Origin: Oscillospiraceae bacterium
GTDB taxonomy: Bacteria; Bacillota; Clostridia; Oscillospirales; Oscillospiraceae
DNA: 64,000 bases
Reading direction: 5' to 3'
Assembly (NCBI GenBank): GCA_015068235.1
Contig: SVKY01000001.1
Coordinates: 69,660-133,659 of the forward strand
Shown here: piece after piece, positions 1-8,455 of the stretch
Layout of the letters: the number at the start of each line of letters is the position of its first letter
Numbering within the stretch: the first letter of the stretch is position 1
Position numbers and translations under genes: made by a program
Notes under the pieces: model-generated
The model's input: the letters and a program-made list of their open reading frames with translations, nothing else
What the model was told of the DNA's origin: nothing
Database searches by the model: none

Positions 1-115
1 GGATGTCGAGCTTGCGACACGCTGCAAAAAGCCTGTTTATGGCTGCACCCGTGTCGGCGGCATGATCCCCTCGCCCGAGGAAGTTTTAGAAAAGCTCTAT
101 GAGATCACGAAATAA
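1..115 (+). CDS. 2-oxoacid:ferredoxin oxidoreductase alpha subunit, C-terminal fragment (5' truncated by window)
   Basis: Open frame ending ...MIPSPEEVLEKLYEITK* directly upstream of the beta subunit; same operon direction. Confidence 0.7.
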   Translation, partial: DVELATRCKKPVYGCTRVGGMIPSPEEVLEKLYEITK

Positions 116-127
116 GGAGGCAGTGAG

Positions 128-865
128 ATGATCGTATTTGAAAAACCAAAAGCATTGACTGATGCCGTTTTGCACTACTGCCCCGGCTGTACCCATGGCA
201 TCATTCACCGCTTGGTTGCGGAGGTTATTGATGAGCTTGGCATTGAAGGGCAGACCGTCGGCGTTGCACCGGTTGGCTGTTCGGTGCTTGCATATAATTA
301 TTTTGCCTGCGATATGGTTGAGGCTGCACATGGTCGTGCACCTGCTGTCGCTACAGGTATTAAGCGTTCTCTTCCCGAAAATGTTGTTTTCACCTATCAG
401 GGAGATGGTGACTTGGCTTCCATCGGCATGTGCGAGACCGTGCACGCTGCCGCCCGTGGCGAAAACATCACCGTTATTTTCATCAACAATGCAATTTACG
501 GCATGACAGGCGGTCAGATGGCACCCACAAGCCTGCCTGGTCAGGTCACACAGACCTCTCCTTACGGCAGAAACGTTGACACACAAGGCTATCCCGTACG
601 AGTATGTGAAATGCTCAGCTCGTTAGATGGTCCGGCTTACTTGGAGCGTGTCACCGTCAACAACGTTAAAAACGTCAATCGTGCCAAGAAAGCAATTAAA
701 AAGGCGTTCCAAAACCAGCTTGACGGAAAGGGCTTTTCTTTGGTTGAGGTTCTTTCCTCCTGCCCGACCAACTGGGGCATGACACCGCAGAAGGCGCTGG
801 AATGGATCGATGAAAAGATGATCCCCTACTATCCCTTGGGCGTTTATAAGGACAAGGAGGGTTAA
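128..865 (+). CDS. 2-oxoacid:ferredoxin oxidoreductase beta subunit (TPP-binding)
   Basis: YCPGCTHG motif, GDGDLASIG and NNAIYGMTGGQ motifs of the KGOR/VOR beta family; AGGAGG SD upstream. Confidence 0.93.
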   Translation: MIVFEKPKALTDAVLHYCPGCTHGIIHRLVAEVIDELGIEGQTVGVAPVGCSVLAYNYFACDMVEAAHGRAPAVATGIKRSLPENVVFTYQGDGDLASIGMCETVHAAARGENITVIFINNAIYGMTGGQMAPTSLPGQVTQTSPYGRNVDTQGYPVRVCEMLSSLDGPAYLERVTVNNVKNVNRAKKAIKKAFQNQLDGKGFSLVEVLSSCPTNWGMTPQKALEWIDEKMIPYYPLGVYKDKEG

Positions 866-868
866 TCG

Positions 869-1408
869 ATGCGTGAAAATCAAATTGTAATTGCAGGCTT
901 CGGTGGTCAAGGACTTTTGTTCTCAGGCAAGGTCTTGGCATATGGCGGTTTGCTCGAAAACCGTCAGCTCAGCTGGCTCCCTTCTTACGGACCCGAAATG
1001 CGTGGCGGCACAGCAAATTGCAGTGTCATTCTCAGCGATCGTGAGGTTGGTTCCCCAATCGTTCACCATCCTAATATTTTGATGGTCATGAACACACCGT
1101 CGTTGGACAAATATGAGTCCCAAGTCGCCCCCGGCGGAAAGATCTTCATCGACAGCGCTCTGATTTCCCGCAAGGTTGAGCGTGACGATGTAGAAGTATA
1201 TTACATCCCGGCAACACAGATGGCGCACGATATCGGCGCACCTTCTCTTGCAAATATGATTCTTCTCGGAGCACTGGTGAAGCAGACCGGCTGTATTTCC
1301 GAAGAAACATTGGATGAGGCACTTTTGAAGGTCGTTCCCCCTCGCAAGGCAGATCTGATCGACCTCAATCGAAAGGCGCTTGCCTTGGGAAAGGATTATA
1401 AGGCATGA
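869..1408 (+). CDS. 2-oxoacid:ferredoxin oxidoreductase gamma subunit
   Basis: AGFGGQGLLFSGKVLA N-terminal motif and SYGPEMRGGTANCSV typical of the gamma subunit. Confidence 0.93.
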   Translation: MRENQIVIAGFGGQGLLFSGKVLAYGGLLENRQLSWLPSYGPEMRGGTANCSVILSDREVGSPIVHHPNILMVMNTPSLDKYESQVAPGGKIFIDSALISRKVERDDVEVYYIPATQMAHDIGAPSLANMILLGALVKQTGCISEETLDEALLKVVPPRKADLIDLNRKALALGKDYKA

Positions 1409-2190
1409 AGGTGACCTGCATTCAAATGGATATGAAATTTGCAGCTCCTGACGAAAACTTTGCTCGTGCGAAAGAGTTGATCGTAAAGGCTATGCTGCAA
1501 GCTCCCGATGTGATCGTGTTGCCCGAAACTTGGAATACAGGCTTTTTCCCAAAAGAGGATCTGCCTTTGCTTTGCGACAACGATTGCGCCCGTGTCAAGG
1601 CTGAGATCGGCGCATTGGCGAAGGATTATCATGTCAATATCATTGCCGGCAGCGTCGCAAATTTAAGAGACAATACTGTTTTTAACACCGCAACCGTTTT
1701 TGATCGTGACGGCAATTGCATCGCAAGCTATGATAAAACGCATCTTTTTACCCCCATGGGCGAAGACAATTATTTCACTCCAGGTGATCATCTTTGCCGC
1801 TTTACGTTAGACGGAAGAGACTGCGGTCTGATCATTTGCTACGATATCCGTTTTCCGGAATTGACACGCTCTTTGGCGCTTCAAGGGCTTGATATGTTGT
1901 TCGTTGTCTCACAATGGCCCAAGATCCGAACCTTCCACCTGCGCACATTGACAACTGCCCGAGCCATCGAAAATCAAATGTTCTTGGTTTGCTGCAATTC
2001 TTGCGGCACCGCAGGCGAAACGGTCTACGGCGGAAACTCTGCGATCATCGACCCTTGGGGTGAAACGCTGGCTTTAGCAAAGGAAAACGAAGAATTATTG
2101 ACAGCACAATGTGATTTTAGCGTTCTTGACGGCATCCGAAATTCCATTCCGGTATTAAAAGACCGCCGTCCCAATATTTATCAATTATAA
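1405..2190 (+). CDS. Carbon-nitrogen hydrolase (nitrilase superfamily, omega-amidase-like)
   Basis: Catalytic E/K/C pattern: LPETWNTGFFP, YDKTHLF, GLIICYDIRFPEL; overlaps upstream gene by ATGA. Confidence 0.88.
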   Translation: MKVTCIQMDMKFAAPDENFARAKELIVKAMLQAPDVIVLPETWNTGFFPKEDLPLLCDNDCARVKAEIGALAKDYHVNIIAGSVANLRDNTVFNTATVFDRDGNCIASYDKTHLFTPMGEDNYFTPGDHLCRFTLDGRDCGLIICYDIRFPELTRSLALQGLDMLFVVSQWPKIRTFHLRTLTTARAIENQMFLVCCNSCGTAGETVYGGNSAIIDPWGETLALAKENEELLTAQCDFSVLDGIRNSIPVLKDRRPNIYQL

Positions 2191-2206
2191 GAAAGAAGGT
2201 TTCTTT

Positions 2207-3289
2207 ATGAACATTCCCGTAACCAGAACAACCAACCCGAAGCCCCGTCCCGAGGACGAAACCAAGCTCGGCTTTGCTCGCTATTTCACAGATCATATGT
2301 TCGTCATGGAATATGACGAAGGAAAAGGTTGGCACAGCCCACGTATTGAGCCGCATGCTCCGTTTTTGATTGAGCCGGCATCTGCGGTTTTGCATTATGC
2401 GCAGATGATGTTTGAGGGCATGAAGGCTTACCGTAAGCCCGACGGCTCCATTCAGCTCTTCCGCCCCGATATGAACATCGCACGCATGAAGCGTACCTGC
2501 GAGCGTATGTGCATGCCCGAAGTCCCTGCTGACCTGTTCTTGGAAGGCTTGAAGGCTGTTATTTATGAAGATCGTGATTGGATCCCCTCCGCTCCCGGTA
2601 CTTCTCTTTACATTCGTCCGTTCCTTTTTGGCGATGAGGTCTCATTCTCTGTTCTGCCTGCGCAGCATTATCGCTTTATGATCATTCTCAGCCCGACCGG
2701 TTCTTATTATGCAGCCAATGACGGTGGTTTGACCACGACACGCATCTTTGTCGAGGACGAGTACATCCGTGCAGCCCCCGGCGGCACTGGCTACGCAAAG
2801 GTCGGCGGTAACTACGGTGGCGGTATGAGAGCTTCCAAAAAGGCGATTGCATACCAGTGCAAGGATGTGCTTTGGCTCGATGCGATGGAGCACAAATATG
2901 TTGAAGAGATCGGCACCTCCAATGCCTTCTTCCGTATCAACGATGAAGTTATCACCGCTCCGCTTGACAGCGGTACGATCCTGCCCGGTATCACCCGTAA
3001 TTCCGTCATTCAATTGCTCAAGAAATGGGGCATTAAGGTTTCCGAACGCAAGCTTTCTATCGATGACATTTTTGCTGCATCCAAGGACGGCTCACTGCAG
3101 GAGATCTTTGCTTCCGGTACGGCAGCCGTCATCTCCCCTATCGGCTGGCTGAATTACAAGGGCGAGGATTACACTGTTGCCGATACCAAGGTTGGGCCGA
3201 TCGCACAGAAGCTCTACGACAATCTCTACGGCATTCAGACCGGCAAGGTCGAGGATGATATGGGCTGGACCTATCCTCTCGGCTTCTAA
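2207..3289 (+). CDS. ilvE: Branched-chain amino acid aminotransferase
   Basis: Class IV aminotransferase; FEGMKAYR, GGNYGGGMRASKKA, EEIGTSNAFF. Confidence 0.93.
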   Translation: MNIPVTRTTNPKPRPEDETKLGFARYFTDHMFVMEYDEGKGWHSPRIEPHAPFLIEPASAVLHYAQMMFEGMKAYRKPDGSIQLFRPDMNIARMKRTCERMCMPEVPADLFLEGLKAVIYEDRDWIPSAPGTSLYIRPFLFGDEVSFSVLPAQHYRFMIILSPTGSYYAANDGGLTTTRIFVEDEYIRAAPGGTGYAKVGGNYGGGMRASKKAIAYQCKDVLWLDAMEHKYVEEIGTSNAFFRINDEVITAPLDSGTILPGITRNSVIQLLKKWGIKVSERKLSIDDIFAASKDGSLQEIFASGTAAVISPIGWLNYKGEDYTVADTKVGPIAQKLYDNLYGIQTGKVEDDMGWTYPLGF

Positions 3290-3300
3290 TCAAATATTTT

Positions 3301-3323
3301 TGGGAAGCGGTTCGCTGCTTCCC
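3301..3323 (+). terminator. Hairpin after ilvE
   Basis: TGGGAAGC-ggttcgct-GCTTCCCA followed by T-rich sequence. Confidence 0.6.
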
Positions 3324-3462
3324 ATTTGCTTTTCATAAAACATCGAAATTTTAGAAACGCATCAAAAAATTGTCATTGATATTTTGTCGAATCACGGCAA
3401 AACTACACCCGAGGCAATCAAAAAAATTTGATGACTCGAATTTCAAAAAGGAGTTGGAAACT

Positions 3463-3657
3463 ATGAAGAGCAACAACCAGATCAACATTCCCGAAGCAAG
3501 AGAAGCTATGGATAAGTTCAAGATGGAAGCAGCCAGCGAAGTCGGCGTCAACCTGAAGCAGGGCTACAATGGCGACCTCACCTCTCGCGAAGCAGGCTCC
3601 GTCGGCGGTCAGATGGTCAAGAAGATGATCGAAGCTTACGAGCGTAACCTGAAGTAA
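3463..3657 (+). CDS. Alpha/beta-type small acid-soluble spore protein
   Basis: EAREAMDKFKMEAASEVGVNLKQGYNGDLTSREAGSVGGQMVKKMIEAYE; AAGGAG SD upstream of ATG 3463. Confidence 0.93.
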   Translation: MKSNNQINIPEAREAMDKFKMEAASEVGVNLKQGYNGDLTSREAGSVGGQMVKKMIEAYERNLK

Positions 3658-3664
3658 GAAAAGA

Positions 3665-3696
3665 AACGGCGGCACCGCTTTTGCGGTACCGCCGTT
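3665..3696. terminator. Intrinsic terminator between convergent genes
   Basis: AACGGCGGCACCGC-TTTT-GCGGTACCGCCGTT, nearly perfect stem. Confidence 0.85.
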
Positions 3697-3703
3697 AGCA
3701 TTT

Positions 3704-3868
3704 TTAGTTTTTACTGAAAACCTTGTTCAGTCCCATGATCACGCAGATCATAAATACGATCACAATAAAGATCGAACCCCAACCCTCGCCAATCAGCTGC
3801 AACGCCTCGCTGATCGTTGCCTGACGTTCGGGAATTGCTGTCTCAGAGAGTAATACAAACGGATTCAT
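3704..3868 (-). CDS. 54-aa single-span membrane protein, OadG-like gamma subunit of a Na+-translocating decarboxylase
   Basis: MNPFVLLSETAIPERQATISEALQLIGEGWGSIFIVIVFMICVIMGLNKVFSKN*; AGGAGATGCT SD; directly downstream of the beta subunit; below the size cut of the ORF track. Confidence 0.65.
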   Translation of the reverse strand: MNPFVLLSETAIPERQATISEALQLIGEGWGSIFIVIVFMICVIMGLNKVFSKN

Positions 3869-3880
3869 AGCATCTCCTCC

Positions 3881-5023
3881 TTAACCGATCTGATATACCA
3901 AACTCATGATAATGCCGCCGGCGATGACAGAAGCGATCTGTCCGGAGACATTGACACCGATGGTGTGCATGAGCAGGAAATTCTGCGGATCTTCCTGCAA
4001 GCCCATCTTGTGGATCACTCGAGAGGACATTGGGAATGCAGAAATGCCGGCAGCGCCGATCATAGGATTGAGCTTCTTATCCTTCGGCAGGAATAGATTG
4101 AACAGCTTGGCAATCATGATACCACCGGCGGTGTCAAAAATGAATGCAACCAAGCCCAAGCCCATGATGAGCAGAGTTTCCAAATTCAAGAATTCCTTGT
4201 AGCCCATGCGTGCAGCAATGGTGATGCCAAGGAAGAGGGTGATCAAATTTGCCAAAACCTTTTGTGCAGTTTCGGACAAGGAGTTCAAAACACCGCATTC
4301 ACGGATCAAGTTGCCGAACATCAGGAACCCAATAAGAGAAACTGCCTTCGGTGCGAACAAACCGGTGATAATGGTGATAACGATGGGGAACAAAATACGG
4401 GTCGTTTTTGAAACCTCTTTCGGTTCGTAGGGCATGCGGATCATGCGTTCCTTCTTCGTTGTCAAAAGCTTAACGACAGGCGGTTGAACAATGGGAACAA
4501 GCGCCATGTAAGAGTAAGCCGCAACCATAATCGCAGGCAGATACTTCGTACCTAACTCCTGTGCAACGATGATGGACGTCGGGCCGTCCGCAGCACCAAT
4601 GATGGAGATCGAAGCGGCATCGATAATATCGAAGCCACAGAGACTTGCCATAAAGAACGTAAAGAAAATACCAAATTGTGCTGCTGCGCCAAAAATCATC
4701 AGCTTGGGATTCGACAGCAACGGGCCAAAATCGATCATTGCGCCGATACCGATAAACAGCACCAACGGGAATAACTCGCCAAATGTATCAGAAATACCGA
4801 TTTCAAACAGCACATCGATGATGTGCAGGTCCACGTTTGGCAGATTCATCAAAATTGCGCCGAAACCGATCGGCAAAAGCAGTGTCGGCTCCATATCCTT
4901 GGCAATGGCAAGTGTGATCAGCACGCCGCCAATCAGCCACATAACCATCATCTGCCAGTTGGTACCTTCCATCATATATGCAAAATTGTCAAACAGAGAT
5001 GCCAAAACAAAGCCTCCTATCAA
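3881..5023 (-). CDS. Sodium ion-translocating decarboxylase beta subunit (OadB/GcdB/MmdB family)
   Basis: GIGAMIDFGPLLSNP, GAADGPTSI, GNLIRECGV, NPMIGAAGISAFPMSSRV, HTIGVNVSGQIASVIAGG. Confidence 0.93.
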   Translation of the reverse strand: MIGGFVLASLFDNFAYMMEGTNWQMMVMWLIGGVLITLAIAKDMEPTLLLPIGFGAILMNLPNVDLHIIDVLFEIGISDTFGELFPLVLFIGIGAMIDFGPLLSNPKLMIFGAAAQFGIFFTFFMASLCGFDIIDAASISIIGAADGPTSIIVAQELGTKYLPAIMVAAYSYMALVPIVQPPVVKLLTTKKERMIRMPYEPKEVSKTTRILFPIVITIITGLFAPKAVSLIGFLMFGNLIRECGVLNSLSETAQKVLANLITLFLGITIAARMGYKEFLNLETLLIMGLGLVAFIFDTAGGIMIAKLFNLFLPKDKKLNPMIGAAGISAFPMSSRVIHKMGLQEDPQNFLLMHTIGVNVSGQIASVIAGGIIMSLVYQIG

Positions 5024-5427
5024 TTCAGATCAGGGATGTCGTCATCTAAATCGCTGTCATCGTCATTGACATCAGCCATCATCTCGCCGATGCGCATTCG
5101 ACGCTTCATCTTCGTGTCCTCCACATTGTTATGCAGAAGCTCTTTAATGTCCATCGGGCGTTTAATGTTCTTAAGCGTAAACTGCGGCGTACTCTTGTCT
5201 GATGAGCTGATAATGATGCTACCTACGCCGAACATACGCTGCCACAGGCTGCGCTTAACGCTAATATCCCGCACACGATAAAGCAGCAGCTCCTCATCAC
5301 GAACGCTCAAAAAGCCCACAGAGAAGAACAGCCGATCTGCACTCATTGCATAGCGGGTAAAGCTAAGCGGCATACCCATAAAACGCTTGCGGTCTTTCCA
5401 TATGTACATAGAACCCTTGAAAGCCAT
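5020..5427 (-). CDS. Bacterial PH-domain-like protein
   Basis: Short b-strand-rich protein (LFFSVGFLSVRDEELLLYRVRDISVKRSLWQRMFGVGSIII); overlaps the downstream decarboxylase gene by 4 nt. Confidence 0.55.
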   Translation of the reverse strand: MAFKGSMYIWKDRKRFMGMPLSFTRYAMSADRLFFSVGFLSVRDEELLLYRVRDISVKRSLWQRMFGVGSIIISSSDKSTPQFTLKNIKRPMDIKELLHNNVEDTKMKRRMRIGEMMADVNDDDSDLDDDIPDLN

Positions 5428-5535
5428 ATGCTTTGCCTCCCATAAATATATTTTTACTATTCAATTCTAAAGCAACCGTGCAAAAAAGTCAATAGAAAAT
5501 ATCAAATCAGGAGCAATAAATATGTTTGCTCCTGA

Positions 5536-5865
5536 TTATAAGTTCGTGTAGTTACGGATCACATAAAAGATGCTTTCTTTTTGACTTTTATTCAGGCTTC
5601 TCCATTGATGAATCAGTTTTGCCTCCATCTCATTGAGTTCAAATGACTGCACAGGTTCGATCACATGATCGATCTGGGTATATCCAATTAGATAATCGAC
5701 GGACGTGCTAAAAAAATCCGCAAGAGCCATCAATGTGCAAAGGTCAGGTTCGACATTGTGATTTTCATACTTGTTGATCGACTGTTGGCTGACACCGATC
5801 GCATCCGCCAAGGCTTGTTGGCTGATGCCCCTCTTCACTCGCAGCTCCTTCAGTTTCGCTACCAT
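5536..5865 (-). CDS. XRE-family (cI/434-like) transcriptional regulator
   Basis: HTH: LRVKRGISQQALADAIGVSQQSINKYE; start taken at ATG 5865 behind AGAGG SD (the track ORF extends upstream to 5940). Confidence 0.88.
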   Translation of the reverse strand: MVAKLKELRVKRGISQQALADAIGVSQQSINKYENHNVEPDLCTLMALADFFSTSVDYLIGYTQIDHVIEPVQSFELNEMEAKLIHQWRSLNKSQKESIFYVIRNYTNL

Positions 5866-5890
5866 ATTCATCACCTCTGCTTCTATGTTA

Positions 5891-5905
5891 ACAACTTTTT
5901 GTTGT
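5891..5905. promoter_or_regulatory. Operator-like palindrome ACAA-N7-TTGT (site A)
   Basis: ACAACTTTTTGTTGT upstream of the XRE gene. Confidence 0.5.
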
Positions 5906-5930
5906 GAAAGAAAAAACTTATTATTAGTTA

Positions 5931-5959
5931 TTGACAACAACCCAAGGTTGTTATATCAT
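5931..5959 (+). promoter_or_regulatory. SigA-type promoter of LRR-SLH gene 1 with operator-like palindrome (site B, 5937-5951)
   Basis: TTGACA-N17-TATCAT; spacer contains AACAACC-CAA-GGTTGTT (ACAA-N7-TTGT core). Confidence 0.7.
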
Positions 5960-6023
5960 ATATTTAGCGTTAATATACTACGATCCGCTAAAAGTATGAT
6001 AACAAATATAAGAAGGAGGAAAA

Positions 6024-8279
6024 ATGATGAAAAATCGCACCTTATCTTTTTTACTGATCTTCGCAATGCTGTTCGGAATGTTACCGATGAGCACCTCACC
6101 TGCCAGCGCTTATTCCGAAACAGACATCGCTTACCCCGTTGAGGGAGGCAATATCTACTTCGATAAAGCAATCGGCACCATTACCGATTGCGACGAAAGC
6201 GTAACCAGCGCCGATATCCCCATTGAAATCGATGGTGCCGCAGTCACGACCATCGGTGATAGGGCGTTCTATAATTGCGACAACCTAACAAGCGTGACGA
6301 TTCCCGACAGTGTAACGAGCATCGGCTTTTGTGCGTTCTCTTACTGCTCCAGCCTGACGAGCGTGGCGATCTCCGACAGCGTAACGACCATCGGCGCTTG
6401 GGCGTTCTTTGACTGCGCCAGCCTGACGAGCGTGACGATCCCCGATAGCGTGACGGGCATCGGCTTTTGTGCGTTCGAAGGCTGCTCTAGCCTGACAAGC
6501 GTGACGATTCCCGACAGTGTAACGAGCATCGGCTTTTGTGCGTTCTCTGACTGCTCCAGCCTAACGAGCGTGACGATCCCCGATAGCGTGACGAGCATCG
6601 GCGATTATGCGTTCTCTGACTGCGACAGCCTGACCGGCATTTGGGTCGATGAAATGAATGAAGCCTATAGTTCTGATGAATGTGGCGTTCTATTCAACAA
6701 AGACAAGTCTGCGTTAATTGTTTGTCCCGGTGCTTATTCCGGCGCATATACGGTCCCCGACAGCGTAACGAGCATCGGCTTTGAGGCGTTCTCTTCCTGC
6801 GACAGTCTGACGAGCGTGACGATTCCCAACGGCGTGACGAGCATCGGCTATTTTGCGTTTTCTAGCTGCTCCAGCCTGACGAGCGTGACGATCCCCGATA
6901 GCGTAACGACCATCGGCTATTCTGCTTTCGAGGGTACTGCTTATTATAGAGATGAAGGCAATTGGGAAAACGATGTTCTGTATATTGGGAAGCATTTGAT
7001 CAAAGCAAGTTATAGTATATCAGGCGAATATATTGTTCGAAATAATACACTAACAATTGCTGACAGTGCGTTCTCTTCCTGCTACAGCTTGACGAGTGTG
7101 ACGATTCCCGACAGCGTAACGAGCATCGGCTTTGAGGCGTTCTCTTACTGCGACAGCCTGACGAGTGTGACGATCCCCGATAGCGTGACGAGTATCGGCA
7201 ATGGGGTGTTCTGTTTCTGCGACAGCCTGACCGGTATTTGGGTTGATGAGAGCAATCAATATTACAGCTCCGATGAATATGGCATTCTGTTTAATAAAAG
7301 CAAAACCGAATTGATCCAATGTCCCGGTGCTTATTCCGGCGCATATACGGTCCCCAACAGCGTAACGAGCATCGGCGATAATGCGTTCCGTAACTGCACC
7401 AACCTGACGAGTGTGACGATTCCCGACAGCGTGACGAGCATCGGCGATCGTGCGTTCAGAGACTGCAACAGCCTGACGAGCATGATGATCCCCGACAGTG
7501 TAACGAGTATCGGCGATCGTGCGTTCTCTTACTGCGGCAGCCTGACGGATGTTTATTTCGGTGGCACGGAAGCGGAATGGAATGCGATCACCATAGGTGA
7601 TTACAATGACGATTTATTAAACGCCAGAATTCATTATACTTATGACGAGCCGAGCGAGGAACTGACTGAGCCGAGTGAAGAGCCCTCCGCACCAAGCGAG
7701 GAGCCGTCTGAACCGAGCGAGGAACCCTCTGAGCCTGACATTCCGACAGAGAATCCGTTTACCGACGTCAAGGAAAGCGACTATTTCGCAACTCCCGTTT
7801 TGTGGGCAGTTGGCAAGAACATTACCAACGGTATGAGTGCAACGAGCTTTGCCCCGAATGCAAACTGCACTCGTGGTCAGATTGTGACCTTCCTTTGGAG
7901 AGCTTGTGGTAGTCCCGAACCGACCTCCACGAAGAACAATTTCAAGGACGTTAAGGCAGGAGAATATTATTATAATGCGGTCCTTTGGGCGGTTGAAAAG
8001 GGCATCACTACCGGTCTATCTGCAACAAGCTTTGGACCGAATGCAACCTGCACCCGTGGTCAGGTCGCAACCTTCCTGTGGAGAAGCCAAGGCGAGCCCG
8101 AACCCACAAGTACCAACAATCCGTTCTCTGATGTCAAGACAAGTGACTATTATTTCAAGGCTGTCCTTTGGGCAGTTGAGAATGAAGTCACGCAGGGTGT
8201 CGGTGGCGGCAAGTTTGCTCCGAACGCAAGCTGCACAAGAGGTCAGATCGTGACCTTCCTCTACAGAGCAATTGCATAA
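6024..8279 (+). CDS. Surface protein: signal peptide, BspA-like LRR5 repeats, PSEEPSE linker, three SLH domains
   Basis: ~23-aa repeats (SVTSIGxxAFxxCxSLTSVTIPD); C-terminal NPFTDVKESDYFATPVLWAVGKNIT...RGQIVTFLWRA x3. Confidence 0.93.
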   Translation: MMKNRTLSFLLIFAMLFGMLPMSTSPASAYSETDIAYPVEGGNIYFDKAIGTITDCDESVTSADIPIEIDGAAVTTIGDRAFYNCDNLTSVTIPDSVTSIGFCAFSYCSSLTSVAISDSVTTIGAWAFFDCASLTSVTIPDSVTGIGFCAFEGCSSLTSVTIPDSVTSIGFCAFSDCSSLTSVTIPDSVTSIGDYAFSDCDSLTGIWVDEMNEAYSSDECGVLFNKDKSALIVCPGAYSGAYTVPDSVTSIGFEAFSSCDSLTSVTIPNGVTSIGYFAFSSCSSLTSVTIPDSVTTIGYSAFEGTAYYRDEGNWENDVLYIGKHLIKASYSISGEYIVRNNTLTIADSAFSSCYSLTSVTIPDSVTSIGFEAFSYCDSLTSVTIPDSVTSIGNGVFCFCDSLTGIWVDESNQYYSSDEYGILFNKSKTELIQCPGAYSGAYTVPNSVTSIGDNAFRNCTNLTSVTIPDSVTSIGDRAFRDCNSLTSMMIPDSVTSIGDRAFSYCGSLTDVYFGGTEAEWNAITIGDYNDDLLNARIHYTYDEPSEELTEPSEEPSAPSEEPSEPSEEPSEPDIPTENPFTDVKESDYFATPVLWAVGKNITNGMSATSFAPNANCTRGQIVTFLWRACGSPEPTSTKNNFKDVKAGEYYYNAVLWAVEKGITTGLSATSFGPNATCTRGQVATFLWRSQGEPEPTSTNNPFSDVKTSDYYFKAVLWAVENEVTQGVGGGKFAPNASCTRGQIVTFLYRAIA
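6240..7550 (+). repeat. Tandem ~69-bp LRR5-encoding repeats
   Basis: Repeated 'ctgacgagcgtgacgatccccgatagcgtgacgagcatcggc..tgcgttctc' units at DNA level. Confidence 0.85.
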
Positions 8280-8288
8280 ACAAAATTT

Positions 8289-8321
8289 ATACCGTATCCC
8301 GATGTATTCGGGATACGGTAT
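8289..8321 (+). terminator. Intrinsic terminator after LRR-SLH gene 1
   Basis: ATACCGTATCCCGA-tgtat-TCGGGATACGGTAT, 14-bp perfect stem. Confidence 0.8.
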
Positions 8322-8360
8322 ACTGTCATTTTTACGAAAGATAAAACTAAATATTTGTAT

Positions 8361-8389
8361 TTGACAATAAGTTATTGTAGTTGTATAAT
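8361..8389 (+). promoter_or_regulatory. Consensus SigA promoter of LRR-SLH gene 2 with operator-like palindrome (site C, 8364-8378)
   Basis: TTGACA-N17-TATAAT, overlapped by ACAATAA-G-TTATTGT. Confidence 0.82.
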
Positions 8390-8455
8390 AAAGTTAGGAT
8401 TATTATGCTTCGGTTTATTAGCATAATAACAAAATAACTAAAGGAGGACAAAACA

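Noticed and set aside
3370-3462. Upstream in-frame extension of the SASP gene
   Set aside because: The canonical SASP start with SD is at 3463; the extension has no family similarity.
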